DNA from: Alkalibacterium sp.
GTDB lineage: Bacteria > Bacillota > Bacilli > Lactobacillales > Carnobacteriaceae_A
Length of the DNA stretch: 64,000 nucleotides
Assembly: GCA_020832185.1 (NCBI GenBank)
Contig: JAFIFE010000006.1
Location: 124,001 to 188,000 of the forward strand
Reading direction: 5' to 3'
Part shown: positions 52,867 through 62,295 of the stretch, one piece after another
Position numbering within the stretch: the stretch's first letter is position 1
Layout: each line of letters begins with the position of its first letter
Made by a program: the position numbers and the translations under genes
Notes under the pieces: model-generated
Told to the model about the DNA's origin: nothing
The model's input: the letters and a program-made list of their open reading frames with translations, nothing else
The model's database searches: none

Positions 52867-54045
52867 ATGAGAGAAGTAGTTATTGTGGAAGCGGCTCGTA
52901 CTGCAGTCGGGTCACACGGTGGGGTATTCAAGGATGTTTCAGCAGTCGATTTAGGTGTTTCGGTCGTCAAAGGGGCGATGGAGAGAGCGAAACTCGACCC
53001 GAGCCAAGTGGATGAACTCATTTTCGGAAATATCTTGAGTGCGGGGTTAGGGCAGAACGTGGCTCGTCAAGTTGCGATACACTCAGGTATTCCAAAAGAA
53101 GTTCCTTCATTTGCCATAAACAAACTGTGTGGATCTGGCCTCAAGTCAGTCGCACTGGCAGCTCAAGCCATCATGGTCGGAGATGCAGACGTCATCATCG
53201 CAGGTGGAACTGAAAGCATGAGTAATGCCGCACATGTGATGGAAGGAGCCAGATGGGGCAAACGTATGGGAGACATGACGGTCGTCGACACAATGCTTAA
53301 AGATGGATTAGTTGATGCATTTAATGATTATCATATGGGAATCACAGCGGAGAATATCAATGAGAAATATGGGTTTACTAGAGAAGAACAAGATAAGTTC
53401 GCGGTCACCAGTCAGAACCGTGCAGAAGCGGCAATCACATCCGGGAAATTTAAAGATGAAATCATTCCTGTACAGGTCCCTCAAAGACGTGGAGACCCAG
53501 TCGTGATCGACACTGATGAATACCCTAAGTTTGGCATGACATTTGAAAAACTACAGAAGCTGCGTCCTGCCTTTAAAAAAGAGGGCTCAGTCACAGCTGG
53601 TAATGCTTCAGGAATCAATGATGGAGCGGCAGCGCTGATTTTAATGAGTAAAGAAAAAGCGGAAGAATTAGGTATGAAGCCTTTAGTTACTTTGAAAGCT
53701 TACGCTAGTGCAGGTGTCAGTCCTGAAATCATGGGGTGCGGACCGATTCCAGCTACTAAAAAGGTACTGGAAAAAGCAGGCATGACCATTGATGACCTTG
53801 ATCTGATCGAAGCAAACGAAGCGTTTGCTGCTCAGGCATTAAGTTTGGTTAAAGATCTGGATTTGAATACGGACATTGTCAATGTCAACGGAGGGGCCAT
53901 TGCATTAGGTCATCCGATTGGAGCAAGTGGGGCCCGCATATTAGTGACACTGATTCACGAAATGCTTAAAAGAGAGTCTAAAAAAGGATTAGCTACTTTA
54001 TGTATTGGTGGCGGTCAGGGAATCGCTGTTGTAGTAGAAAGGTAG
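52867..54045 (+). CDS. Acetyl-CoA C-acetyltransferase (thiolase)
   Basis: 392 residues. Active-site Cys88 ([10 protein letters not shown]), His349 ([10 protein letters not shown]) and Cys379 (CIGGGQG) are in place. It splits acetoacetyl-CoA into two acetyl-CoA, or runs the reverse condensation. It is the first gene of a cluster with both CoA-transferase subunits, 3-hydroxybutyrate dehydrogenase and a GntP permease, so the breakdown direction is likely here. TAGGAGG precedes the ATG. Confidence 0.92.
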   Translation: MREVVIVEAARTAVGSHGGVFKDVSAVDLGVSVVKGAMERAKLDPSQVDELIFGNILSAGLGQNVARQVAIHSGIPKEVPSFAINKLCGSGLKSVALAAQAIMVGDADVIIAGGTESMSNAAHVMEGARWGKRMGDMTVVDTMLKDGLVDAFNDYHMGITAENINEKYGFTREEQDKFAVTSQNRAEAAITSGKFKDEIIPVQVPQRRGDPVVIDTDEYPKFGMTFEKLQKLRPAFKKEGSVTAGNASGINDGAAALILMSKEKAEELGMKPLVTLKAYASAGVSPEIMGCGPIPATKKVLEKAGMTIDDLDLIEANEAFAAQALSLVKDLDLNTDIVNVNGGAIALGHPIGASGARILVTLIHEMLKRESKKGLATLCIGGGQGIAVVVER

Positions 54046-54055
54046 GAGAATATGA

Positions 54056-54718
54056 ATGGATAAAGTAGTCGATATCAAAGAAGCAATCAAAGACATCAGA
54101 GACGGTGATACACTGATGATTGGTGGGTTCATGGCAAATGGGGCACCTGAGAAACTGATCGATGCATTAATTGAACAAGGAATTAAAGATATTACGTTAA
54201 TCAGCACCGATACCGGCCTAGTCACAACGGGTTCAGGAAAACTGATTTCCCGTAAATTAGTGAAAAAGCTGTATGCCTCTCATATAGGAACAAACAAAGA
54301 AACAGGACGCCAGATGAATGAAGGAGAAACCGATGTAGAACTGGTCCCTCAGGGCACATTGGCAGAACGTATTCGTGCTGGTGGATATGGAATTGGTGGA
54401 TTTTTAACAGAGACTGGGGTAGGGACTCTGGTAGAAGAAGGAAAACAGAAAATCACGGTCGACGGCGTAGAGTATCTGCTTGAGACCCCTTTAACAGCGG
54501 ATTATGCGCTGATTCACGCAGCAAAAGCTGACCGCAATGGAAATCTGGTGTATAAAGGATCGACCAACAACTTTAGTAATGTCATGGCTTCGGCCGCTAA
54601 AGTAACGATCGTAGAAGCTGATGAAGTAGTGGAAAATGGAGAAATCGATCCTAACACTGTGCATACTCCTGGAGTATTCGTCAACCGTATCGTCAATGGA
54701 GGTGCAATCAATGGATAA
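54056..54718 (+). CDS. atoD: 3-oxoacid CoA-transferase subunit A
   Basis: 220 residues. The [20 protein letters not shown] start is the family-I CoA-transferase alpha-subunit signature (usually GGFG-x-G-P). It transfers CoA from acetyl-CoA or succinyl-CoA to acetoacetate together with subunit B. It lies ten bases after the thiolase gene and overlaps subunit B by eight bases. The symbol is by family and context; ScoA is an alternative name. Confidence 0.88.
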   Translation: MDKVVDIKEAIKDIRDGDTLMIGGFMANGAPEKLIDALIEQGIKDITLISTDTGLVTTGSGKLISRKLVKKLYASHIGTNKETGRQMNEGETDVELVPQGTLAERIRAGGYGIGGFLTETGVGTLVEEGKQKITVDGVEYLLETPLTADYALIHAAKADRNGNLVYKGSTNNFSNVMASAAKVTIVEADEVVENGEIDPNTVHTPGVFVNRIVNGGAING

Positions 54719-55370
54719 ACATGAATTACAGGAATTTATTGCAAAACGTGTAGCAAAAGAGCTGGAAGACGGATCGATCGTCAACCTCGGCATTGGCTTA
54801 CCGACGAAAGTAGCCAACTATATTCCTGATGATGTGGAAGTTCTTTTCCAGTCAGAAAACGGATTTGTTGGTCTGGGTCCTTCTCAGACTGAGGAGACAG
54901 CAGACCCGAACATCGTCAATGCAGGTGGACAGCCTGTCACAATCAAACCGGGCGGTGCATTCTTTGACTCAGCCGTCTCATTTGGAATTATTCGTGGAGG
55001 ACACGTTGATTTAACGGTTTTAGGTGCCTTGCAGGTCGACGAAAAAGGGAATATTGCCAACTATATGATTCCGGGGAAACTGGTCCCGGGCATGGGTGGA
55101 GCAATGGATTTGTTGAATGGCGCCAAAAAAGTGATTGTAGCAATGCAGCACACAGCTAAAGGCAGCCATAAAATCTTGAAGGAATGTAACCTTCCTTTAA
55201 CTGCCAAAGCAGCAGTCGATACAATCATTACTGAAATGGGTGTCATAAAAGTCACTACAGAAGGCTTACTGTTAACTGAAATCAATCCGGAATTTACAGT
55301 TGAAGAGGTACAGGAAGCAACAGAAGCTAAACTATATGTAGACAAAGATTTAAAAAAAATGAAAGCTTAA
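54711..55370 (+). CDS. atoA: 3-oxoacid CoA-transferase subunit B
   Basis: 219 residues from ATG 54711 with GGAGG eight bases upstream; the longer frame from 54636 lies inside subunit A and is wrong. The catalytic Glu49 is in [10 protein letters not shown], with [14 protein letters not shown] before it. Completes the acetoacetate CoA-transferase. Confidence 0.9.
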   Translation: MDKHELQEFIAKRVAKELEDGSIVNLGIGLPTKVANYIPDDVEVLFQSENGFVGLGPSQTEETADPNIVNAGGQPVTIKPGGAFFDSAVSFGIIRGGHVDLTVLGALQVDEKGNIANYMIPGKLVPGMGGAMDLLNGAKKVIVAMQHTAKGSHKILKECNLPLTAKAAVDTIITEMGVIKVTTEGLLLTEINPEFTVEEVQEATEAKLYVDKDLKKMKA

Positions 55371-55396
55371 AACTAAAACTATTGGAGGAATAAGAC

Positions 55397-56173
55397 ATGG
55401 TAGAGGGACAAGTTATTTTTATTACAGGTGCAGCAAGTGGAATCGGACACGCAATTGGTATGGAATTTTTAGAAGCGGGTGCTAAAGTTGTCTTTACGGA
55501 CATCAATGAAGATAAACTGAACGAGGTTACAAAAAAACTTCAAGACAGTGGAAAAGACTGTTTGGGTATCAAAGTCGATGTAACCAATGAAGAAGACATT
55601 AAAGCTGCGATTGAAAAAACGGTAGAAAAATATGGACGACTGGATGTCTTACTTAACAATGCCGGTTTACAGCATGTGTCACCTATTGAAGATTTCCCGA
55701 CTGCTAAATATGAGTTCATGATTAAGGTGATGCTGACAGCTCCATTCATGGCAATCAAACATGCCATGCCCGTTATGAAAAAACAAGGATTTGGACGTAT
55801 CCTGAATATGGCTTCGATCAATGGACTGATTGGATTCTCAGGTAAAGCGGCCTATAACAGTGCCAAGCATGGTGTGATCGGATTGACCAAAGTCGCTGCT
55901 TTAGAAGCTGCAGAACACGGCATTACCGTTAATGCCATCTGTCCTGGATATGTGGATACCCCACTTGTAAGAGGACAGTTGAATGACCTGGCTAAAACAC
56001 GTAATGTGCCACTGGAGAGTGTACTGGAAGATGTCATTTATCCACTGGTTCCTCAAAAGAGATTGTTAGATGTATCTGAAATCGCTCATTACGCGATGTT
56101 CCTCAGCAGCGAAAAAGCTAAAGGGATCACAGGGCAGGCTGTTGTTCTGGATGGCGGCTATACTGCACAATAA
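55397..56173 (+). CDS. 3-hydroxybutyrate dehydrogenase
   Basis: 258 residues. SDR motifs TGAASGIG, NNAG, Ser140, Tyr153 and Lys157. LQHVSPIEDFP after the NNAG strand and the YVDTPLVRGQL loop are characteristic of D-3-hydroxybutyrate dehydrogenases. Asp in VVFTDINED points to NAD+. It oxidises 3-hydroxybutyrate to acetoacetate, feeding the CoA-transferase and thiolase coded just upstream. TTGGAGGA precedes the ATG. Confidence 0.9.
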   Translation: MVEGQVIFITGAASGIGHAIGMEFLEAGAKVVFTDINEDKLNEVTKKLQDSGKDCLGIKVDVTNEEDIKAAIEKTVEKYGRLDVLLNNAGLQHVSPIEDFPTAKYEFMIKVMLTAPFMAIKHAMPVMKKQGFGRILNMASINGLIGFSGKAAYNSAKHGVIGLTKVAALEAAEHGITVNAICPGYVDTPLVRGQLNDLAKTRNVPLESVLEDVIYPLVPQKRLLDVSEIAHYAMFLSSEKAKGITGQAVVLDGGYTAQ

Positions 56174-56325
56174 GGGATGGGTTTGAGGCCTTACTAAAGG
56201 AACGGTGGGAGCAGACACGGTCTGTTTCTACCGGTATTTCCTTGTTGTCTTACTGATATCACAAGGTATGGGAATGCCGATCAGTCATTTATAAAAGCAT
56301 CTACTTAGGAAGAGGAGTGACAAAC

Positions 56326-57621
56326 GTGGAAGTATTAGGTATTATCATTGGGTTATTTATATTAATGGGGTTAGCATATCTGGGGTATTCGATTATCTGG
56401 GTAGCCCCTCTTGCCGCAGGATTTGTAGCATGGACAGGCGGTCTTGACTTACTCGAAGCGTATACTGGAATTTATATGTCAGGGCTGGTAGGATTCCTGC
56501 AGACCTGGTTCCCGGTATTTATGCTGAGTTCGATTTTCGGGAAATTGATGGAAGACACAGGGATGGCTCGCTCTGTCGCTTTAACACTCTCAAGGTTATT
56601 AGGTAAAAAACGCGCCATTTTAGGGGTATTCTTATCCGCTGCTGTATTGACGTACGGCGGAATCAGTTTATTCGTTGTGGTATTCGCCGTTTATCCTCTG
56701 GCCTTGTCTTTATTCAGACAAGCTAATCTGCCAAGACGTCTGATACCGGCAACCATCGCGTTAGGCGCATTTACATTTACAATGACAGCTTTACCGGGAA
56801 CCCCTCAGATCCAGAATCTGATTCCCATGCCTTATTTCAACACCACGCCAACAGCTGCACCGATCATGGGAATCGCAGCGGCATTAGTTATGGCATTGGG
56901 CGGATATTTTTACTTGATGTGGAGACAAACCCAGCTAGTGAACAAAGGGGAAGTCTTTGATGAACCTAAAGATAATACCATTGTTGAAGTAACTGAAGAA
57001 CCACCAAATGTGTTCTTGTCACTTATTCCCCTTCTATCTGTTCTAATCACACTGAACATATTTGAATGGAATATCGTGGTCTCTCTGATAGTAGGGATTA
57101 TTCTTATCTTACTACTGAGTCTCCCAAGAATCAGAAGTATTGGTGTCACCAGTTCAATTAATGATGGAGCTAAAGGATCCGTTACAGCTATACTGAATAC
57201 TAGTGCTGCAGTTGGTTTTGGTACGATTGTACAAGCTGTACCGGGATTTGCAATGCTGACATCAGGATTGATGGCTATTCCAGGAAATCCGCTAGTTTCT
57301 TTAGCTGTAGCAGTCAACTTGCTGGCTGGAGCAACAGGGTCTGCTTCCGGCGGTATGGGAATCGCTCTTGAAGCACTCGGAGAACAGTATTACCAGTTAT
57401 CACAAACCTCAGGGATCGCACCAGAGGCGTTTCACCGGATTGCATCGATCTCATCTGGCGGGCTGGATGTGCTGCCTCACAATGGCGCAGTATTAACACT
57501 CCTGACAATTACGACTTTATCACATAAAGAGAGTTATTTGGATATTGCCGTAGTAGGCATCATTATTCCGATTCTTTCTGCCGTAGTGGGCATTATCTTA
57601 GCTTCAATCGGTCTATATTAA
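56326..57621 (+). CDS. GntP-family permease, likely for 3-hydroxybutyrate
   Basis: About 431 residues, 12 or so membrane helices, with the GntP-type segments LTYGGISLFVVVFAVYPLA, TALPGTPQIQNLIP and SSGGLDVLPHNGAVLT. Its place at the end of the operon suggests uptake of 3-hydroxybutyrate or acetoacetate; this is inference. GTG at 56326 has GAGGAG eight bases upstream and is preferred over GTG 56317. A gap of 143 bp without clear terminator separates it from the dehydrogenase gene. Confidence 0.85.
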   Translation: MEVLGIIIGLFILMGLAYLGYSIIWVAPLAAGFVAWTGGLDLLEAYTGIYMSGLVGFLQTWFPVFMLSSIFGKLMEDTGMARSVALTLSRLLGKKRAILGVFLSAAVLTYGGISLFVVVFAVYPLALSLFRQANLPRRLIPATIALGAFTFTMTALPGTPQIQNLIPMPYFNTTPTAAPIMGIAAALVMALGGYFYLMWRQTQLVNKGEVFDEPKDNTIVEVTEEPPNVFLSLIPLLSVLITLNIFEWNIVVSLIVGIILILLLSLPRIRSIGVTSSINDGAKGSVTAILNTSAAVGFGTIVQAVPGFAMLTSGLMAIPGNPLVSLAVAVNLLAGATGSASGGMGIALEALGEQYYQLSQTSGIAPEAFHRIASISSGGLDVLPHNGAVLTLLTITTLSHKESYLDIAVVGIIIPILSAVVGIILASIGLY

Positions 57622-57634
57622 ACAGAACGGTCAA

Positions 57635-57684
57635 TTAAAAAACGAAGGAATAGAGGGGCTATCCTCTATCTCCTTCGTTTTTTA
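57635..57684. terminator. Bidirectional terminator overlapping the end of the LysR gene
   Basis: AAAAAACGAAGGA...TAGAGG and complement with a short loop; T runs both ways. The LysR stop codon (57659) is in the loop. Confidence 0.85.
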
Positions 57685-58573
57685 TTTCGTAATAATCACG
57701 CATGTAATTGAAGACATAATCTTCCACACGGGAGTAGCGCTTTTGTTTTCGTCTGCATAAGGCTACTTCCCAGTAGATCGGTTGATCGAAATCTTTACGA
57801 ATGACTTCATTCATGGAATAGTATTTTGCAACTGGAGTCGGCATGACGGTGATCAAGTTGGAATGTCGTGTCGAGTTCAGCAGCAGATCCCAGGAAGCTG
57901 ACTGCAATGACAGTTGTGGTTTGATCTGCTCACTCGCAAATTTTTTCAAGAGCTGATGGTGAATCATATACGTTGAGTCAAAAATCGCCATGGGCTGATT
58001 ATGTAAATCTTTCCAGCTTAACTTGTCTTTTTTGGCAAGTGGATTATCGATACTCATAAAGGCAGACAGCGTGTCTTTTGACAGCGTTACTTCCTCAGTG
58101 CTGCTGCTGTCCAGACCGGTCGGTTTCAGAAGAACGGCAATAGGTATTTCTTGAAGCAGCAAATCTTTCTTTAATTCCATCGCTCCAGCTTCTTTTACTT
58201 CAAATCCAATTTTGGGATTTTCAGCAAGAAGTTTGGGTAATATCTCAGGGAATACCACCGAAATGACCACTGGGGGAATCCCGATTCGTATATTACCTTT
58301 GAGCTGAGTGGACTCTTCCTGCAGGTCTTCCATCATGACCTCGTACTTTTCAATGATGTCTCTCGCATGGACGAGCAGGATTTCACCAGTAGCGGTGAGA
58401 TTCTGAAGGCGACCATGCGACCGTTCAAACAACTGAATATTCTCATTTTTTTCTAAATTAGAAATGGTCTGGCTAAGCGCCGGTTGAGACAAATGCAGAT
58501 ATTTGGAAGCCTGAGACATATTAAAATCATGCTCTACAACAGCGATAAAATAGACTAATTGCTTGATATCCAT
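57659..58573 (-). CDS. LysR family transcriptional regulator
   Basis: 304 residues. Winged helix-turn-helix at the N-terminus (FNMSQASKYLHLSQPALSQTI) and a periplasmic-binding-like effector domain with IRIGIPPVV. It lies convergent at the end of the hydroxybutyrate operon and is its likely regulator, although LysR genes are more often divergent from their target. The last residues are encoded inside the shared terminator. Confidence 0.88.
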   Translation of the reverse strand: MDIKQLVYFIAVVEHDFNMSQASKYLHLSQPALSQTISNLEKNENIQLFERSHGRLQNLTATGEILLVHARDIIEKYEVMMEDLQEESTQLKGNIRIGIPPVVISVVFPEILPKLLAENPKIGFEVKEAGAMELKKDLLLQEIPIAVLLKPTGLDSSSTEEVTLSKDTLSAFMSIDNPLAKKDKLSWKDLHNQPMAIFDSTYMIHHQLLKKFASEQIKPQLSLQSASWDLLLNSTRHSNLITVMPTPVAKYYSMNEVIRKDFDQPIYWEVALCRRKQKRYSRVEDYVFNYMRDYYEIKNEGDRG

Positions 58574-58700
58574 ACAGTATCCACTCTCCTTAGTGATGAC
58601 CCCCGTTTAATGTACAAGTAGACTAGAAACGGGCGATCAGACTGAAAAATCACTGAACGGATACAGTGACCTTTAGGCATGCTCACCCTTAAATGAATGC

Positions 58701-60689
58701 TTAGGATGATACAAGGATCAGCGCTTCTTTAGGGTTGATGATCAGACGGTTGCCTAGAATAGTTCCCAGAGGACTTAAGCCGGCAGCGTGTCTGTTTGCA
58801 ATAATCGTCCATTCTTTGGGAAGGGGATAGCTGCTCTTAAGTTCAACTCGACTGGGTGCACCATTCGTGTTGACAATAACAGCCATCATTGTCCAGTCTC
58901 CCTCGCCAGTCGTATTTGGAATGGTATACGCAAGCAGGTTGTCATGCAGTTGAGAAAAGTAAACGGCGTCCCCTGTCTTGTTTGTGTCATCTCTCAGAGG
59001 AGGGTAGGCCTTGCGTATGGCAATCATGCCTTTGTAATAAGATACCAGATCTTTGTTTTCATACGTGCGGTTCCAGTCCAGCAGATTGATGTCGATCGAT
59101 GATTTAAAGCTGTTCTCATCTCCGTATTTGGTTCGTCCCCATTCTTCACCAGCCTGCATAAAGATGCCTCCAAGTGAAGTGAAGAGAAGTGCGGCATGCA
59201 GTTTATTGAGCTGAATCAGTTCGACTTCTCGGCCGAATGAAAAGTCTCCATTGGTCGCCGCGACCAGCTTATCATATAGTGTCAAGTTATCATGGGCTGA
59301 TGCATACGTGACGACTTGGCTTGGATTTCTTGCCCACTGTTTTTCATCAGGCAGTCGGAAACGTCCAACATCTGATTGTGTATTAGCAAGGATGCTGGCA
59401 ATCAGGTCATTAGTCGAATAAGCACTGTCTTCAAGTCCGTTGGCTCCCTGAAGGAAACCGCCCTTGCTGTCGTCGAACACTGGACCTTTGATGGAGTCTC
59501 TGTACTCATCATTAAATACAGCGATCCCGTCGGCTAAATCGCCAATATGAAATTTGTCAGCTGGCTTATTGGGTTCGTAAATAGCCACGCTTCCTGCGTT
59601 CCACGGTTCGCCGTAAAGAAGAACGTTTTTATGGCCGCGTTCATTCAATGTTTTACGCAGCAGATTCATTGTCTTAACATCGTGAAGCCCCATCAAGTCA
59701 AAACGGAACCCGTCGATATGATACTCTTCGACCCAATATAAGACAGAATCGATCAAGTATTTACGCATCATTTTGCGCTCGCTGGCTGTTTCATTTCCAC
59801 ATCCAGAGCCATTTGTAGGGAACCCGTCGTGTGTCTGGCGGTAATAGTAATCCGGCACTGTCAGCTGGAACCAGGACTCTTCATATGAGTAAGTGTGATT
59901 GTAAACAACATCCAATACAACTCCGATGGCTTGTCGATGAAGGCTGGCCACCATTTCTTTAAATTCTCTGATTCTGCTGGAAGGGTCTGCTGGATCCGAG
60001 GAATATTTCCCTTCAGGGACCATGTAATTTTTAGGATCGTATCCCCAGTTATAAGCAGGCAGGGTTTCGTCATTTTCATAATCAAATGCGGGTAAAAGAT
60101 GGACATAGTTGATGCCTAGAGAGGTTAAATAAGAAAGACCTGCAGGCTGATCAACCTGATCCTCCACAGTCACATCTTCTTCAGTAAAAGCCAGATATTT
60201 CCCGCGGTTTTCAGATGCGAATGAAGCGGACTGATCACTTGAAAAATCCTCAATGTGTATTTCCCAGATGACAGCGTCGGTTATGCGGGTGACTTGTTCA
60301 AACGAATCCTGCTCCCACCCTTGAGGATTTGTTTCATCCAGATCGATAATGGCCGATCGGTTTCCGTTCAATCCAACGGCTTTACAGTATAAGTCTGCAG
60401 ATTCCACCTCTTTTTCGTCATGGATAAAACTGTACGTATAAAAAAGGCCCTTCAAGTCCTTGGCTACTGTAAGCGCCCAGACAGTGTCTTCCATAGTCAT
60501 TTCGATTTTGTCAGACGGGTTTTCGGCTCCTGCTGATTCATAAATGTTGACCCAGACTTTTTTTGCAAGTGGAGACCAGACTTTAAATGTTGAAGAGTCT
60601 TTAGCATAACTAAGCCCTAAATCGTTCTGTTTGTACATATGATCTTCTAAATAGGGGATGCGTTTTTCTAATGGATGCGTACTGTTCAT
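58701..60689 (-). CDS. pulA: Type I pullulanase
   Basis: 662 residues. An N-terminal carbohydrate-binding-like domain (about 20-125) precedes a GH13 barrel. YNWGYDP (213-219) is the type I pullulanase mark. Other conserved regions are VVYNHT (261-266), GFRFDLMG with nucleophile Asp331, LYGEPW with acid Glu361, and ASAHDN with His466-Asp467. It cuts alpha-1,6 branches in glycogen or maltodextrins. There is no signal peptide, so it acts inside the cell (as B. subtilis AmyX). No other glycogen genes are adjacent. Confidence 0.93.
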   Translation of the reverse strand: MNSTHPLEKRIPYLEDHMYKQNDLGLSYAKDSSTFKVWSPLAKKVWVNIYESAGAENPSDKIEMTMEDTVWALTVAKDLKGLFYTYSFIHDEKEVESADLYCKAVGLNGNRSAIIDLDETNPQGWEQDSFEQVTRITDAVIWEIHIEDFSSDQSASFASENRGKYLAFTEEDVTVEDQVDQPAGLSYLTSLGINYVHLLPAFDYENDETLPAYNWGYDPKNYMVPEGKYSSDPADPSSRIREFKEMVASLHRQAIGVVLDVVYNHTYSYEESWFQLTVPDYYYRQTHDGFPTNGSGCGNETASERKMMRKYLIDSVLYWVEEYHIDGFRFDLMGLHDVKTMNLLRKTLNERGHKNVLLYGEPWNAGSVAIYEPNKPADKFHIGDLADGIAVFNDEYRDSIKGPVFDDSKGGFLQGANGLEDSAYSTNDLIASILANTQSDVGRFRLPDEKQWARNPSQVVTYASAHDNLTLYDKLVAATNGDFSFGREVELIQLNKLHAALLFTSLGGIFMQAGEEWGRTKYGDENSFKSSIDINLLDWNRTYENKDLVSYYKGMIAIRKAYPPLRDDTNKTGDAVYFSQLHDNLLAYTIPNTTGEGDWTMMAVIVNTNGAPSRVELKSSYPLPKEWTIIANRHAAGLSPLGTILGNRLIINPKEALILVSS

Positions 60690-60754
60690 TGTAACGTTCC
60701 TTTCCTTTTCATCCTACAGTATACCATGCAGACCGTCTTTAAATCGAAAAAAAA

Positions 60755-60788
60755 GATAAAAACACCTGAATAACAGGCTTTTTATCGC
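60755..60788 (-). terminator. Terminator of the TVP38 gene
   Basis: GATAAAAA...CCTG and CAGG...TTTTTATC form a stem with small bulges, followed on the - strand by an eight-base T run. Confidence 0.8.
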
Positions 60789-60799
60789 GTGTCCGTTAG

Positions 60800-61393
60800 T
60801 TAAATGATACCGATCAGTTCAAGTAAAGTGGTCCATCCCAGACTATATAATGCGATTGATAAAGGTTTGCCCAATAAGATGATAAAGGAGACCTTTTTGA
60901 TCGACATATCTGAAAGTCCTGCAAGGTAGCAGATCACGTTGTCAGGGGCAAAAGGAGTAAAGATGACAATCGTAAAAAAACGTTCAAACGTTTTCCCGTG
61001 AGTCAGCTTGTCTTCATATTTCCTGATTTTCTTTTCACTAACCAATTTCTCAAGAGCGGATTCTCCATACCGTCTGACAATTAGAAAGGCTAATATCGAA
61101 CCGATACTGATGCCGATATAATTATACAGCACACCGATCACAGGGCCATAGAGGACTACGCCGGCGGTGACCGTTATGGCAGAAGGGAGCAAAGGTAAAA
61201 AGAGCTGGAGGATCTGAAGAAAAATGAAGATAACCACTGAATAACGGCCAAAGCTATGTACATAAGCAACAAAATCATCTCTCGACTCAAAAACGCCTCC
61301 CTGCCAGGCAAAGTAAATAAGAATCAGTGATATACAGAGTCCAATCAGGCTTAATACATCAAGCCACTCCCATTTTCTATGCAGCACGTCCAT
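60800..61393 (-). CDS. TVP38/TMEM64 (DedA-like, SNARE-associated) membrane protein
   Basis: About 197 residues from ATG 61393 (GAAGGGA upstream); an ATG six codons earlier has no site. Five or six membrane helices. The conserved G-x-x-x-G-x-x-x-A-F region GISIGSILAFLIVRRYG and the FTPFAPDNVICYLAGL re-entrant motif are the family signature. Members are linked to lipid flipping and membrane stress in bacteria. Function here unknown. Confidence 0.85.
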   Translation of the reverse strand: MDVLHRKWEWLDVLSLIGLCISLILIYFAWQGGVFESRDDFVAYVHSFGRYSVVIFIFLQILQLFLPLLPSAITVTAGVVLYGPVIGVLYNYIGISIGSILAFLIVRRYGESALEKLVSEKKIRKYEDKLTHGKTFERFFTIVIFTPFAPDNVICYLAGLSDMSIKKVSFIILLGKPLSIALYSLGWTTLLELIGII

Positions 61394-61439
61394 CTCGATC
61401 CCTTCTTTCATACTGACTAGCTTTATTTTATCAGGGAAA

Positions 61440-61472
61440 TAAAAAAAACGCTCATAAGAACGCTTTTTTAGG
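61440..61472. terminator. Probable terminator of the DtxR-type regulator gene
   Basis: A-run and T-run arms with an imperfect CG-containing stem (AAAAAACGCTC...GAACGCTTTTTT). Confidence 0.5.
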
Positions 61473-62126
61473 TTAGTCGATTAACTCGACCAGAATTTTA
61501 AATGCCGCTTTGTGACCGATGATCGTTTCTTCTCCACTCGTTGATTTCAACGTCAGAGGACCGTCATAAGGCTCGATATCCACCAGCGTGTATTCTTTTC
61601 CAAGATGGACTTTTTTATAGAGTAAATATTCCAGGAACTCTTCCTGATCATCCACTTCTTTGATCTTAAACTGCACGCCTTTTGTACATTCAATCAGAGG
61701 AGTCGAATGGATTTCCGGAATGGATCCGTCCTTGTTAGGAATCACTCCACCATGTGGATCGAAAGTGGGCTCCCCCAGAAATATATTCAGTCGTTCAATC
61801 AGCAAATCTGAGGATGCGTGTTCTAAAAGGTCAGCATCAGAATGGACTTCATTCCAGTCATATCCCAGTTTTTCAGCTAAGAATACTTCCCAGATACGAT
61901 GCTTGCGGATCAGCTGATTGGCAATAGTCAGCCCTTTTTCAGTCAGAATGACCCCTTGATAGGGCAGGTGAGTGATCAGTCCCTCTTTCAGTAAGCGGGT
62001 ATTCATTTCAGTTACAGAAGCAGCTGAAATAGATAATGTACGAACCAGGTCTTTATTTGTGACCACTTGAGTCTGTCCGCCTAATTCAAAAATAGCTTTA
62101 ATAAAATCTTCTTTGTTGGGTGTCAT
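61473..62126 (-). CDS. DtxR/MntR family metal-dependent repressor
   Basis: 217 residues. N-terminal winged helix-turn-helix (NKDLVRTLSISAASVTEMNTRL), the metal-binding/dimerisation domain (HSDADLLEHASSDLLIERLN) and a C-terminal FeoA/SH3-like domain. The three-domain build matches the Mn2+-sensing SloR/ScaR/MtsR group of Lactobacillales. It is divergent from the metal ABC transporter genes and would repress them when metal is plentiful. AAAGGGG precedes the ATG. Confidence 0.88.
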   Translation of the reverse strand: MTPNKEDFIKAIFELGGQTQVVTNKDLVRTLSISAASVTEMNTRLLKEGLITHLPYQGVILTEKGLTIANQLIRKHRIWEVFLAEKLGYDWNEVHSDADLLEHASSDLLIERLNIFLGEPTFDPHGGVIPNKDGSIPEIHSTPLIECTKGVQFKIKEVDDQEEFLEYLLYKKVHLGKEYTLVDIEPYDGPLTLKSTSGEETIIGHKAAFKILVELID

Positions 62127-62216
62127 TAGTATACCCCTTTACCTTATTCGATTACTTTAAAATTGTACCACAGTTTGCTGTTTCTTATCAAAGGTGATTT
62201 AAAAACGGGTCCATGG

Positions 62217-62249
62217 TTGACTAAAAACTTTTTTTAGGATAGACTAAAA
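62217..62249 (+). promoter_or_regulatory. Metal transporter promoter and DtxR-type operator
   Basis: TTGACT (62217-62222), 17 bases, TAGACT (62240-62245). The palindrome TTTTAGGATAGACTAAAA (62232-62249, six-base perfect arms) covers the -10 box and matches the SirR/DtxR-type box TTAGGNTAGNCTAA with the flanking divergent regulator as likely ligand. Confidence 0.75.
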
Positions 62250-62295
62250 ATTAATAAAACACACATTTAAATGAATGAAAAGGAAGGGTCATTTT

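Noticed and set aside
58788-59102. Open frames of 60-110 codons opposite large genes
   Set aside because: They lie wholly antisense to well-supported genes (here pulA), lack ribosome sites and show no protein family features.
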